A stretch of 64,000 nt of DNA from Paramicrosporidium saccamoebae (taxonomy: Eukaryota; Rozellomycota): positions 109,113 to 173,112 of the forward strand of contig MTSL01000041.1 in NCBI GenBank assembly GCA_002794465.1, given 5' to 3'. This document shows, piece after piece, positions 32,053-42,606 of the stretch; position 1 is the stretch's first letter; the number at the start of each line of letters is the position of its first letter. Below the pieces are notes generated by a model. The model was not told the DNA's origin and searched no databases. It saw nothing but the letters and a program-made list of their open reading frames with translations. The position numbers were made by a program, and so were the translations under genes.

Positions 32053-33645
32053 CTACACCTTGGAAGGACGCTCTACTACCGTAATATCAGGATAGCACAG
32101 TGAGGTCAGGAAATCTTCAAACTTGTCATTTTCCAGCATATGAAGCAACTTGTCGGCCGCCAAACTCTTAGAGGGATCGTTTCCTACCTCGTCCAGAATG
32201 ATTCGTTGGACCCAAGGGACGGTAATTGCTTCTCGTGTATCGATGGTTATACAATTGTGATGGATCCATTGCCATAGCTGTGCGCGGGCTATCTCAGCAG
32301 TCGCAGCATCCTCCATTAGGTTGTTGATGGGGACGCAGCCATTCCCTTTCAACCACGACGATATATACACCAGTGCTGCTCTGGTGTTTTCCGTAACGCC
32401 CTGTTTCGTAATGCTGACCTCCACACCAGGATCAATTAACTGCTCTGAAAGGACACAAATTTCATCTCGGCGAACAAAGAGCTGATTCGGCTGCGGCATG
32501 TGAGCGTCAAAGATGTCCTTAGCCAGAGGAATCAGGTCAGGATGCGCAACCCAAGTGCCATCATGCCCTGCGAGCACTTCCCTAGTCTTATCTTCTTTGA
32601 CCTTTTCCATGGCGGCACGGTTGAGTTCTGGATTGTTTTTTATGGGAATCTGGGCTGCCATTCCACCCATTGCATGTACACCTCGTTTGTGGCAGGTCTT
32701 TATAAGCAACTCCACGTAAGCCTTCATGAAGGGAACAGACATGGTGACAGCTGATCTATCTGGTAGTACAAACTTTGGATGCTTGTGGAATTTCTTGATA
32801 AAGGAAAAGATGTAATCCCAGCGGCCACAGTTTAGCCCTGCCGAATGTTCTCTTAGCTCGTAAATTATCTCGTCCATCTCAAAAGCAGCAAGAATGGTTT
32901 CGATCAAGACTGTGGCTCTGATAGTACCACGGGGCAGGTTCAAATAATCTTGACTCAGATTGAAGACATCGTTCCATAGTCTTGCTTCCAAATGACTCTC
33001 CATCTTTGGTAGATAAAAGTACGGCCCTTGCCCAATTTTCAGAGTCTGATGGGCATTATGGAAGAAGTAGAGACCAAAGTCAAAGAGCGACGCCGACATT
33101 GGCTTTCCATCAATGAGCACATGACATTCTTCCAAATGCCATCCACGGGGCCTCACTAGTAAGGTGGGCAGATTACCGCCGTCATTGAGTTCATATCGTT
33201 TCCCATTAGGGGCTTCAAAACGGATACTTCGTTTGTTGGCATCTCTTAGATTAACCTGTCCACTCATGACATTCTCCCAGGTGGGGCTTGTTGAATCTTC
33301 GAAATCGGCCATGAACTGGGTTGCCTTTGAGTTGAGTGCATTGATGACCATCTTCCTGTCCACGGGGCCTGTAATTTCCACACGACGATCAATCAGCCCC
33401 AAAGCTGGGGGAGCGGCCTTCCACGTATCGTCTTTACGAACAAATTCGGTCTCGGGGAGAAAATCCGGCAATATTCCCAGGTCAAGCTCGGCTTGTCTTT
33501 GGCGTCTTTTTTCCAGCAATTGTTGACGTCTGCCCTCAAAGCAACGATGGAGGACCACCAGAAATGCCTGAGATTCAGGTCCTAGTATGGTGGAATATTC
33601 GGGTTTTGGCTTTCCAAGGAGAGTGAACCCAGAGGCGTTGACCAT
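32053..33645 (-). CDS. Malate synthase (glyoxylate cycle)
   Basis: A single-exon 530-aa protein of normal length for malate synthase A. It condenses glyoxylate and acetyl-CoA. The family signature [20 protein letters not shown] is present, with [19 protein letters not shown] and catalytic-region blocks such as [12 protein letters not shown]. The C-terminus is PSKV, a weak match to the peroxisomal PTS1 consensus (S/A/C-K/R/H-L/M), so peroxisomal import is uncertain. The start at 33645 ([13 protein letters not shown]) matches the family; upstream in-frame sequence crosses into the divergent SPF30 gene and was rejected. Isocitrate lyase is not in this window. Confidence 0.95.
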   Translation of the reverse strand: MVNASGFTLLGKPKPEYSTILGPESQAFLVVLHRCFEGRRQQLLEKRRQRQAELDLGILPDFLPETEFVRKDDTWKAAPPALGLIDRRVEITGPVDRKMVINALNSKATQFMADFEDSTSPTWENVMSGQVNLRDANKRSIRFEAPNGKRYELNDGGNLPTLLVRPRGWHLEECHVLIDGKPMSASLFDFGLYFFHNAHQTLKIGQGPYFYLPKMESHLEARLWNDVFNLSQDYLNLPRGTIRATVLIETILAAFEMDEIIYELREHSAGLNCGRWDYIFSFIKKFHKHPKFVLPDRSAVTMSVPFMKAYVELLIKTCHKRGVHAMGGMAAQIPIKNNPELNRAAMEKVKEDKTREVLAGHDGTWVAHPDLIPLAKDIFDAHMPQPNQLFVRRDEICVLSEQLIDPGVEVSITKQGVTENTRAALVYISSWLKGNGCVPINNLMEDAATAEIARAQLWQWIHHNCITIDTREAITVPWVQRIILDEVGNDPSKSLAADKLLHMLENDKFEDFLTSLCYPDITVVERPSKV

Positions 33646-33749
33646 GTTAGTCCTTGAGAGGCTTCGGGGGCTAATCATGCACATGATTAGCCCAAAATAG
33701 GTAGGTTTTGATAGTCTACAAAACTCGGTCTGATTGGGCCATTCAGATA

Positions 33750-34301
33750 ATGGGGTCAGATGATGTCCGAGCCTACGAGTTCCAGTTGCAGCAGATACAG
33801 AACCAGCTGCAGGACACTCCGGAAAATGAATCACTTGCACTGCTTGAGAAGAAGCTCCAGCGGTTAGTGGAGCTGACAAAGTCCCGTGCTCATAAAGTCG
33901 ACAATAGCCCAACAACGCAACGTCAAGTGACCTTTTCTCCCGGTGACGTCTGCGAGGCAAAGAACAAGGGAGTCTGGTCAGAGGCGACTATACAAAGCGT
34001 CTCTAATGATAAGCAAGCGTGCACCGTTCTATTCGCAGATTCAGCAGAAACTTGCCATTGCAATGCTGGCGAAGTTCGGAAACTGCACAATGTAAAGCGT
34101 CAGCTCCCAGAGGCCAATAAAGACCTCGCACCAAAGCCCGAAAGGCCAACATTTGATCCAAGCAAAAAGAGAACTAAAGCTGACCATATTAAAAAGAAAG
34201 AGTCTGAGCACCAGCACAAGCAAGATGACTGGAAAAAGTTTTCCCAAAAAATGGGAATAGGGAAATCCAGTGCCAGTATAGTGGGGAGGCCAAGGAGATG
34301 A
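33750..34301 (+). CDS. SPF30/SMNDC1-like splicing factor with Tudor domain
   Basis: A single-exon 183-aa protein. The N-terminus is a coiled coil ([12 protein letters not shown]), followed by a Tudor domain (about 67-118: [20 protein letters not shown] ... CNAGEVRKL). A basic C-terminus carries [17 protein letters not shown] and a [11 protein letters not shown] stretch typical of SPF30. SPF30 binds symmetrically dimethylated arginines and promotes U4/U6.U5 tri-snRNP assembly on the spliceosome, relevant in a genome with many tiny introns. The start codon is 104 bp from that of the divergent malate synthase. Confidence 0.87.
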   Translation: MGSDDVRAYEFQLQQIQNQLQDTPENESLALLEKKLQRLVELTKSRAHKVDNSPTTQRQVTFSPGDVCEAKNKGVWSEATIQSVSNDKQACTVLFADSAETCHCNAGEVRKLHNVKRQLPEANKDLAPKPERPTFDPSKKRTKADHIKKKESEHQHKQDDWKKFSQKMGIGKSSASIVGRPRR

Positions 34302-34552
34302 GAGTGAGAAGCCGAGAAAGTGAGAGTGAGAAGCCGAGAAAGTAAGAGCGAGAAAGTAAGGGTGGGAGGCCAAGAAGACACGAGAATTCTTGTGAGATCA
34401 AGAGGGCGGAAATACCAGATCGTAAAGAGGATGGAAATAACAGATCGTGAAGAGGACGGAAATACCAGATCGTAAAGAGGATGGAAATACCAGATCGTGA
34501 AGAGGTCAACAAATTTATCAAATCTGATTTATAAGCACAATAAAGCGGCACT
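34302..34552. repeat. Tandem repeats between SPF30 and CLPTM1
   Basis: Four perfect-length 25-bp units of AGAGGnnGGAAATAnCAGATCGTnA fill 34401-34500 (starts 34401, 34426, 34451, 34476). Immediately before, at about 34299-34375, shorter repeats of GAGTGAGAAGCCGAGAAAG occur. The region is the shared 3' flank of two convergent genes. The minus-strand open frames through it are low-complexity artefacts. Confidence 0.85.
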
Positions 34553-36412
34553 TCAAGCCTTGACTATTGGTTTGGTCGTTCGATTCCGTAGGTTTCTCTT
34601 TGATACTGGCTTGCCTTTGGTTTCTTCGATCAACTCCACTGGCTCGACCAAACCCGCTGGCGCGTCTTTGGAGTCGAATGCTTGGCCATATTCGTTGGTG
34701 CGAGTCTTGTCTACTGGATACACCCAGCGCTGATAGAGGTAGATTACAAAAATTATATCGTCTCGGAAACAGGCTAATCGATGGAGGGTAGGCATTTTGA
34801 TGACGAATGCAAATAAGTCATCGATAAATGTGTTGAGGGCCTTGTAGATGAAAACTCTCCAAGGCATATGGGCAACTGACTTTAGCTTATAATTAATAAA
34901 GAGCTGAGGTGTCATGGTGATAAAGCCAAAGGTGTACACAAATCCCACCAATGTTCCTAGGATCCAGGAGCGCCATCCTTTGTGAGATTCATAAATCAGG
35001 GAATAGATTGAGTAACCAATTAAGAGGGGAACAGCAGCGACACCCAAGTACCTCATCGCTAGTTCATCATAGTGCTGAGTCAAAGACTTTGCATAAGTGG
35101 CACGATCCTTGATCTCGATACGGGGCAGAAGCCCTTTAAAGTACACCTTTATGCTCAAGACGCGCGTAATCTTCCAAATTTCAATCAGAGTTCCAAATGC
35201 CATTGACACTAGGATCAGCCAGCTGGTTTCTTGATCCAACAAGTATAAGAAGATAATCACCTGAAAGCCAGCATTGATCAGAACACTACGAACGGAGAGA
35301 CCTTCCAAATTATCTCGTTTTCTCCAAAATTGGATATCTACACATCATGGTTAGAATGGGAGGCGTACCGTTTTTGAATGCCAGAATATCGAAAATCGAA
35401 TGGAGTAGGGATACGGCCAAGGTGGTCAACAAAAGATAGGGATTAGTGTCGACAAACATTTGCTTTAGCTTTTCTGTTTCACCGTCCCCTCCAAACAGTT
35501 GTTCATTCATCTGAAGCGACTGGCCAAAGTTGGTTAAAAGTTGAAACTTTGTCATTCCGATTGGACTAAAGGATATTTTTAGGGGATATTCATGTCGAGA
35601 AGTCTCAAGGATAATCCTCTTGTCTTTTAGTTGCCAAAACTCATTCATGTAAACAATGGGAAGATGAATCTTTCCATCGAGCGTAAAGGAAATGTGCTTT
35701 CTAATATTTGGAGGAAGCATCGCCGGCTTCATAGGACTGCCATCTTGAACGAGAGAAATATGAATCTCGGGATACCAATAGGCGACTTTGTCGTCACTAT
35801 TGTCAGCTGGAGGCAGAGTTTTGCCTTCGCCAGAGATCAAATTTAATGTTTGAACGGGACGTGGCATCGTTTTCAACAGGTTCAAACGTCGATAAACAAT
35901 CTTTGTTGCATCGAATCTGCTTCTATCCGGATCAGGGTGATACCCTTCTACTGCCAGGTAGACATGGGCAAACAACGGGTCCTTCATATTTCCCGGGATC
36001 GTCACGTTCAGATTCTCTTCAAAAGCAACAGACTGATCAAATGATCCAAACTCGATTCCGCTGCGACTCAGCTTTAAATCCGAATCTGAAAAAGTCATCT
36101 GAATGGGCTGTTCGGATAGGTAAACCCACAAGTCCTGCATTTAGCAACCAAGCAACACATCCTTACCAACTTTTGTCCAAGCTCCCATGCACAGACGGTG
36201 ACTCCTTTTCCATCGTCTCTCTCGTCAACTTTTATGGGAGTTGCCATGGAATACACTACATGCGTTATAGAAGAAGACGGCAGGTTACAATTAGTAACTA
36301 TACGGACAACCAGAAATGCGAGAACGCCCTTGAAGACTGCCGAGAGGAGCTTTGAGAAGAACGATGGCGCAGGCTCATTCCCATTCTCTGCATATTCTGC
36401 GGGTGCGACCAT
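34553..36412 (-). CDS. CLPTM1-family multi-pass membrane protein
   Basis: Three exons (36412..36167, 36134..35369, 35337..34553) across introns of 32 and 31 nt give 598 aa. CLPTM1 proteins sit in the ER/Golgi; human CLPTM1 and CLPTM1L retain receptors or act as lipid scramblases. Features include an N-terminal membrane span, the conserved luminal region (LDLWVYLSEQP, WYPEIHISLVQDG, KISFSPIGMTKFQLL), and C-terminal spans in which DILAFKNDIQFWRKRDNLEGLS is diagnostic. The last residues are basic (NLRNRTTKPIVKA). The gene is divergent from the KNL2-like gene with 77 bp between start codons. Confidence 0.9.
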
Positions 36413-36489
36413 GCAGAGAAGCCAAACTATTGGTCGCCTGGGTTGGCGGGTCTCGTTTTAAAAGTGAAATTTCTCCATTGTTGCGGATA

Positions 36490-38097
36490 ATGGAAAGACG
36501 CTCCGATGACATCTTCCGAGTCCATGACCTTTCTGTTTTAAAGTCACCAATGCCTGTCCATTTAATGAAACCAAGCTCTTCATCAAGTCCGACTCCTGTT
36601 CGCCCTATTCCAAAGCAAAATGTCTCTCCCTTTGGACTTTCTGCTTTAGCCGCGAACATGATAAATAGAACTCCAGCGACGAAGAGCCAGGCTGCAGAAG
36701 GAAAGGTTGGATGGAGTCCTTTGGGTACTGGAAGTGAGCAGTCCTTAGATTTGGCTCATTCCGTCAAAGGTGACAACAATATCACTCCAAAGTTTGAGAC
36801 TCCAACTTTAAAGATAGCGTCAGGATCATCTTTGCCCACTGTGGGTCAAGCCATTCAGGCCGCATTGAACGAGACGAGTCCATTACAAGGAGACAAAGTT
36901 AAAGATACTATTCATGACTCGATGGGGTTGGATAGTACGAATCTAATGCAATGCGAAAAGCCCGAGGATACTGATACTATAGCCATGAAATTGGATAAGG
37001 CGAGTTCATTGGGAGAAGAAGAGATTGTCTGTGAACCGATGGAAGTGGATGAGGCAAGCTTATTAAAGCAAAAAGAGACTACCCATGACTCGTCTAAATT
37101 GAGCAAATCCCCCAAACTGACACCAAGTGAGAATGTTTCCGCCAGCAGATTATTGCCTGTACAGAAAAGGAAAAGCAAGCCGGACTTGGCACCTGACGCT
37201 GAAAACGTCGAGAAGAGGCCAGTCGTCAAGTCGGTAGCAACTGGTAGTGAAATTACTCTTCTAAAGTGGAGCATGGTTGTTGTCCCGAATAATCCAAATG
37301 TGACCAAACTTGAAAAGTTGGTTACTGAGAATTGGATAGTGCTAGTTGGTAGGAGATCGGATATGACTGAATTGTGGCACAGCTCACTGATCACCAATCG
37401 ACTTTCCAATCGAGAAATTACCACTGGCTCAGGTCGAATCTATAAATTGGAGGGACCTTGCGACGATTTGGCAATGATCGAGTCAGGATTTAATTTCGAC
37501 ATTATTGAGGCTTTTCGAGAAGGGTTCCCCGAAAATTGGCAAATGGTTCTGATCCAGGAATTAGGTGGGGCTTTCAAAGATAAATCGAACCGTGAAAAGA
37601 AGCCGGAAGTTAAAGATAAATTGAGCCATGAAAAAAAGTCAGAAACTAAAGATGATTTCCACGGCAAGAGATTGGAAACTACTAATGACAGCCATGAAAA
37701 GAAGCAGGACGTCAAAGACGATGACTTTGAGAACCAATGCCCACAGATTAACAGAATCAAAACTGTTAATCGAAGGAAATCAATGCCAAGTTCCAAACCA
37801 AAAACCGCTCCCAAAATCAAAAGTCCTCAAAAAAGCACATTGATCACTCCAAAAAGTCGCAGAAATGCCGCATCAAAATACGAAACTAGCCCAAAAAGTA
37901 GTCGTCGTTACTCGGAGCCATTATCTCGATGGAATGACCTGCCATCCTTTTCCTGTAATGTTCAAGTGACAGGGCATACCAGAAGTGGAAGACGCGTTGT
38001 TTCCCCACTGCCATACTGGGAGAACAAGTATTTCCGATCATACGGTGCCTCTCCTTCTAGTACAGCTTTGGAGAGGAGGAAAGATTCACGTGACTAG
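36490..38097 (+). CDS. KNL2/M18BP1-like centromere protein (SANTA domain plus CENP-C motif)
   Basis: A single-exon 535-aa protein, mostly disordered and Ser/Lys/Asp-rich. A SANTA domain spans about 254-358: it starts LLKWSMVVV and has ELWHSSLITNRLSNREITT, SGRIYKLEG and FREGFPENWQ. Near the C-terminus HTRSGRRVVSPLPYWENKY (about 496-514) matches the CENP-C motif, which docks on CENP-A nucleosomes. SANTA plus CENP-C motif is the layout of KNL2/M18BP1, the CENP-A licensing factor of plants and many animals. The middle contains degenerate KxSxEKKxExKD repeats. A C-terminal Arg/Ser-rich segment flanks the motif. The start MERRSDDIFRV was chosen as the first ATG outside the CLPTM1 gene. Confidence 0.8.
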   Translation: MERRSDDIFRVHDLSVLKSPMPVHLMKPSSSSSPTPVRPIPKQNVSPFGLSALAANMINRTPATKSQAAEGKVGWSPLGTGSEQSLDLAHSVKGDNNITPKFETPTLKIASGSSLPTVGQAIQAALNETSPLQGDKVKDTIHDSMGLDSTNLMQCEKPEDTDTIAMKLDKASSLGEEEIVCEPMEVDEASLLKQKETTHDSSKLSKSPKLTPSENVSASRLLPVQKRKSKPDLAPDAENVEKRPVVKSVATGSEITLLKWSMVVVPNNPNVTKLEKLVTENWIVLVGRRSDMTELWHSSLITNRLSNREITTGSGRIYKLEGPCDDLAMIESGFNFDIIEAFREGFPENWQMVLIQELGGAFKDKSNREKKPEVKDKLSHEKKSETKDDFHGKRLETTNDSHEKKQDVKDDDFENQCPQINRIKTVNRRKSMPSSKPKTAPKIKSPQKSTLITPKSRRNAASKYETSPKSSRRYSEPLSRWNDLPSFSCNVQVTGHTRSGRRVVSPLPYWENKYFRSYGASPSSTALERRKDSRD

Positions 38098-38198
38098 ATG
38101 CAGTATTACTTTTGTAGTTTATTTATAATCAGCGCGAAACAAATGTAAAGTTTTTATCCATCTCTGAACCCAAGCACGTTTAACGACACGCCAATAGA

Positions 38199-39004
38199 TT
38201 AGAGGGGGACAAATGTAAAATTTTCGTCTATCCTTCGAACTTCCATCAAAAAGATGACCTTGTCCAGACTTTCAGTGGGAAAGTCCTGAATCATCGTCAG
38301 GTCATTCAAGCTGGCAAATTGTTCTGGATCAAAGCCAAATGAATCCACGGGGATCAAGGCGGCTTTTAAGCCCCAAAAGTCTAGTGGCTCAATAATCGAA
38401 TACATGAGATTTCTGTCCTGATAGCACATTACCAAGGGAACATTTCTGAACTTGTCCAGGAAGAATGCTATAGTCGCCACCAAGTCGTCAAAGTCATTCT
38501 TGTCATAAATGCAGTCTGCGGCCATGAATAGACCAATCTCGGGTGCTTCTTTGACAAAATCCAGTGGAAACGTACCCCACTTGAAGGTCACCTGCCTGAA
38601 TGCACCTAAATCCGTGGACAGGCCATTCATAGCAAAGAGGGTGCGTTGCATTTCTAGCAACGAGCCGATGGGTAATTCCTGTAAATACACTCCACTAGCA
38701 CCACACTTCATCGCTGCCATTGACGGTAACGCAAAGCCTGAGCCAAACTACGCCATTAGGCGACATAATGCCAATATACTTCAAAGAGATTCTTTCCTTT
38801 TATGTACTCTTTGTTGAACAATAGAAATTGAGTCAGGATAGCACTAGAGGGCCAAAGCTTACCCGCCGTCAAATCGCTAGAGATCCCATGATCATCCTAC
38901 CGTGATTACTCTAACTGCAAGAACCAAACATTCAGGGCGATGTTCACATTAGCGTGTATACCATCTGCAGTTACTGTCCGGAAGACGACCCTTTGCTGGG
39001 CCAT
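38199..39004 (-). CDS. METTL23-like seven-beta-strand methyltransferase
   Basis: Three exons (39004..38930, 38896..38780, 38747..38199) across introns of 33 and 32 nt give 246 aa. METTL23 belongs to the METTL21/22/23 group of lysine or arginine protein methyltransferases. Motif I reads FEFGSGFALPSMAAMKCGA, post-motif WGTFPLDF, then LFMAADCIYDKNDFDDLVAT and a final FGFDPEQFA. These blocks track METTL23 more closely than METTL21 or METTL22. The first exon supplies the N-terminal strand that the longest frame lacks. Substrate is not predictable. Confidence 0.8.
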
Positions 39005-39169
39005 AATCCCTGGAACACTAAATGTTGTGATATCGATATAGGAGAGAATTGCCCCCCCAGAGACTAATTAAATATCGAGAATCACCCCCTATAAAGGCAC
39101 CATATGCTACCAGCTTTTATAGCACAATCATTTATTCGCCGGTAGACAGCAGAGGAATAAGGAGCAGAG

Positions 39170-40585
39170 TCATTCGCAACAATCCAATGTCTTGACTGAA
39201 GTGATCCCGCTGGAGCCCTCATAGAATGCACGGAACAGACGGATGGAATGCTCTACATCTTCAGTACCGGCCATTTCACGGATAGAGTGCATACTCAGCT
39301 GCGGTGCACCAACATCAACTGCCTGCAGTCCAAGCTGGGCTGCAAGAATGGGACCAATGGTGGATCCGCATGGACTATCATTACGGACCATAAAGTCCTG
39401 TAGAGGAACTCCATTTTTAGAAGCCAAGGATTTGATAAAGGCAGCTGATCGAGAGTTGGTTGTATATCTTTGATTAGAGTTGAATTTGAGTACAATGCCC
39501 TTATGGAGGGTGGGACGATGGCATTCATCGTGTTTATCGCTGTAGTTTGGATGCACAGCGTGTGCCATATCGGCACTTAAGAGAAAGCTTCTGGCCAGAA
39601 CAGCCTCGGTCTGTTGAGAGCTGTCGAGACTGCTTAAAATTCGATTCACAGTGGATCCTACAAGAGTAGACTCGGCCCCAGAGGATGAGAGAGACCCGAC
39701 TTCTTCATTGTCAAATAGTGATAGCATGCGAATGTCGCCATCCTTTTCCACAGAGCCAAGACTATCAATGAAAGATTGCAATCCGGTAAATGTCATGAAG
39801 AGATTGTCAAGACGCGCGGACTGAATAAACTCATTGTACACTCCCCCAAGTGATGCTTTCTGGACATCGAATAAGCACAGATCAAGGCCAACGATTTCAT
39901 CTTGATCACTCTTGCTGGCGTCCCTAAGGGCTTCGAACAGCGATTGATGGAGACCAGAGTTTTCCTCAGTCTTTTCAGCGTTGATCCACTCATTTTTGGC
40001 ATTCATGGTTTCGCTGGCCAGAATTGGGATAAGCTGAAGCTCGGAATTAAACTTGAATCCTTCGCTATTCACTCCACGATCCAAATGGATAGCCAGGGTG
40101 GGAACACGGAGAATTGGGCGATCAATCTTGACCAGGCGCTCCCTAAGTGTCCCCTCTTTGGAAGCTGTCACAAGACGACCCGCAACCCCAAGATCACGAT
40201 CGAACCAGGTATGCCATAGGCCCCCTCCATAAGTTTCCACTGCCACTTGCAGGAATCCATCTTTGCAACGCTTTTTGGAAAGAGGCTTCACTCTCAAACA
40301 TGGGCTGTCTGTGTGGGCCGCAACTATCTTGACGGCAGTAGAGTTTTTTTCAATCCCACGGACAACTTGGCCACCAACAGTGAAAGCAACGAGGGAGGAG
40401 CCATTTCGGGTGAAAAAGTATCTCCCGTTCGGGTTTAGCTTCCAAGCTGCACTCTCTGACAATCGTTGAAAGCCAGCAGCTTCAAGAAGTTGGCGACATT
40501 CCTCAACTGCATGAAAAGGTGACGGACTCGCATCCAGAAATTTAAGCAATGCGGCTACACTAGACTTTATGCTACCGGTATTCAT
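39170..40585 (-). CDS. Aspartyl aminopeptidase (M18 family)
   Basis: A single-exon 471-aa protein. DNPEP/Ape4 removes N-terminal acidic residues and forms dodecamers in cytosol or vacuole. Metal and catalytic blocks are intact: AAHTDSPCLRVKP, DNEEVGSLSSSGAESTL, SADMAHAVHPNYSDKHD and RNDSPCGSTIGP. Length and N-terminus (KFLDASPSPFHAVEECRQ) match the family. The C-terminus is slightly shorter than usual (ends LDCCE). The start is divergent from PDI, with 113 bp between start codons. Confidence 0.96.
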   Translation of the reverse strand: MNTGSIKSSVAALLKFLDASPSPFHAVEECRQLLEAAGFQRLSESAAWKLNPNGRYFFTRNGSSLVAFTVGGQVVRGIEKNSTAVKIVAAHTDSPCLRVKPLSKKRCKDGFLQVAVETYGGGLWHTWFDRDLGVAGRLVTASKEGTLRERLVKIDRPILRVPTLAIHLDRGVNSEGFKFNSELQLIPILASETMNAKNEWINAEKTEENSGLHQSLFEALRDASKSDQDEIVGLDLCLFDVQKASLGGVYNEFIQSARLDNLFMTFTGLQSFIDSLGSVEKDGDIRMLSLFDNEEVGSLSSSGAESTLVGSTVNRILSSLDSSQQTEAVLARSFLLSADMAHAVHPNYSDKHDECHRPTLHKGIVLKFNSNQRYTTNSRSAAFIKSLASKNGVPLQDFMVRNDSPCGSTIGPILAAQLGLQAVDVGAPQLSMHSIREMAGTEDVEHSIRLFRAFYEGSSGITSVKTLDCCE

Positions 40586-40698
40586 TCACCGCGGCCAATA
40601 AACGAGTTTGGGTATCGACAGGCTGCTGGCCAATCGCAAAAGGCCAACGCTCAATTCACTTAAATATTCCGGAACATGGACAAGGGGTAACGGTCCTA

Positions 40699-42171
40699 AT
40701 GCGTTTAATAAGCTCGCCGACAGTGCTGAGTGTCGCTGCCTCATTGGCATCATTTGCCTATGCCGTGACCAAGTCTGAGGTGGTTGAACTGACGGATGAC
40801 TCATATTTGGACTTTTTGAAGAACAATAATGTAACCTTGGTCGAGTTCTTTGCCCCGTGGTGTGGCCATTGTAAGGAGCTTGAGCCTGAGTATAAGAAGG
40901 CCGCGGGAAAGCTGGTGGAGCATGGAATTCGTCTTGCTAACATTGACTGCGTGAAGAATGACAAGGTTTGCAGTGAAAACGGGATCAGCGGATATCCCAC
41001 CTTGAAGATTTTCAAGGATGGAGATGTGGTGGAATATGCCGGCCCCCGTGATGCCGAGGGCATTGTCAAGTACATGAAAAAGTATTTATTTATGGTTCAA
41101 GACATCTAATCCTTTAGACAAGTCATGCCAGCTGTCACCCAGCTCAAGCCTAACGATGTCGAGTCGTTTGCCAAGAACGACGACGTGGCTATCTTTGGTG
41201 TCTTCCCCGCCGGATCCAAGGAAGCTGCGGCCTTTAACAAAGTTGCCGAGTCTCTCCGCAATGACCATTCCTTTGCATCCATTGAGCCTGGCGTTTACAT
41301 GATCAAAAAGTTTGATGAAGGCTTTGCCACCTTTAAAGAAGAAGTTACCGAGGAGGCCCTTAAGAAGTGGGTCAACGCTGAGAGTATGCCACTTATGGCT
41401 GAGCTTACCCCCGAAAACTTTTCCAAGTATGTTGCTACCAATCTCCCTATGGCTTACTTGTTCTACGAAAAGGAGGAAATGCGCAAGGAGTACGGTCCCC
41501 TGGTTGAGACCGTTATGAAAAAGTACAAGGGAAAGCTTAGTGCCGTCTACATTGATGGCGAAAAGTATCACGAACACGCCAAGGCTCTCGCCCTGCCCGT
41601 CAAGTGGCCCGGATTTGTCATCCACGACATGGAGAATGATCTCAAGTATCCCTTCAGTGGCAAATTGAGCTCTGACGAACTTGGTGCCTTTGTTGAAAAG
41701 TATGCCAACAACAAGCTGGAGCCCTCTTATCGCTCCGAGGACATTCCCGAAAAGGACACGGAGCCGGTCAAGACTATTGTTTACAAGAATTGGGAGAAGA
41801 TTGTTATGGATGAGAAGAAGGATGTATTGCTCGAGCTGTACGCCCCGTGGTGTGGTGCTTGCAAGAATCTGGTTCCTGTTTACAATAGTCTTGCTGAATC
41901 ATATGCCGCACACTCGGACAAGGTTGTCATTGCCAAGATGGACGCCACTGCCAATGATATCCCCAAGAGTGCCAACATCAAACTGACCAAATTCCCCACT
42001 ATCATTCTCTTTAAGGCTGGGGCGAAGAAGGAGCAAGTTCCATTTGAGCAATCTGGACGCACTGTCAAAGATTTTGCGGAATTCATCGCCAAGCATGGTG
42101 GCAATAAGGTTGTGATTGCAGCCAAGGAGCCTAAGGCTGCCGCTGATGAAGGAGACAAGGAGGAGCTTTAA
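40699..42171 (+). CDS. Protein disulfide isomerase
   Basis: Two exons (40699..41081, 41118..42171) across a 36-nt intron give 478 aa. A signal peptide (about 1-22) is followed by thioredoxin domains a, b, b' and a'. The first active site is WCGHC, the second is WCGAC. The protein ends KEEL, an ER-retrieval variant of KDEL. Thus it is a soluble ER oxidoreductase for disulfide formation and isomerisation. The histidine of CxHC in domain a' is replaced by alanine, which should lower its reduction potential, so the second domain may be a weaker oxidant. Strong third-codon bias suggests high expression. Confidence 0.95.
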
Positions 42172-42606
42172 GCGTAGTATTAATTAATTTGATTACTCAA
42201 GTCCCAATTATGTCGGTGAGTAGTAACGTGGGTCGAAATCGTAGCTAACCCAGTCGTTAATCGAGGCTATAAACAACTCAATCGTGAATCAAAACCCAAG
42301 CGTAGATAACCCTGTGCCGTAGATGATTCTCTAATTTGGAAAAGACATGCTTGTGTGATAAAGTGGACCGATTAGCTGGGTATTTAAGGGCAGCGAGATG
42401 CGTATCCATACTGTTATAGGATTAGCAGTAAACAACCCCCTTTCTGTCTCTACCAGTCTGACAAAGTCTGTGGTTTTATCCCCACCACGCGAAACCATGA
42501 TGAAATGCCATGCATAGATGGCGGCTCAGTCGTGTGACTCAACAATCCAAGTGTATAAAACAACTCAATCGCGAATCATCTGATAACAGACCTTACAACA
42601 CTCGGT
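42172..42606. repeat. Intergenic repeats, one shared with the region near the assembly gap
   Basis: No gene seen. A 46-bp block at 42375-42420, starting GCTGGGTATTTAAGGGCAGC, matches 48148-48193 in the same orientation with about six mismatches. A second local direct repeat, AAACAACTCAATCGnGAATCA, occurs at about 42270 and 42560. Smaller CGTAGnTAACCC units also recur. The whole gap looks like decayed, dispersed non-coding repeats. Confidence 0.7.

Noticed and set aside
33646-33960. 105-residue N-terminal extension of malate synthase
   Set aside because: It runs through the divergent SPF30 coding region and the family begins near [11 protein letters not shown]; length without it is normal.
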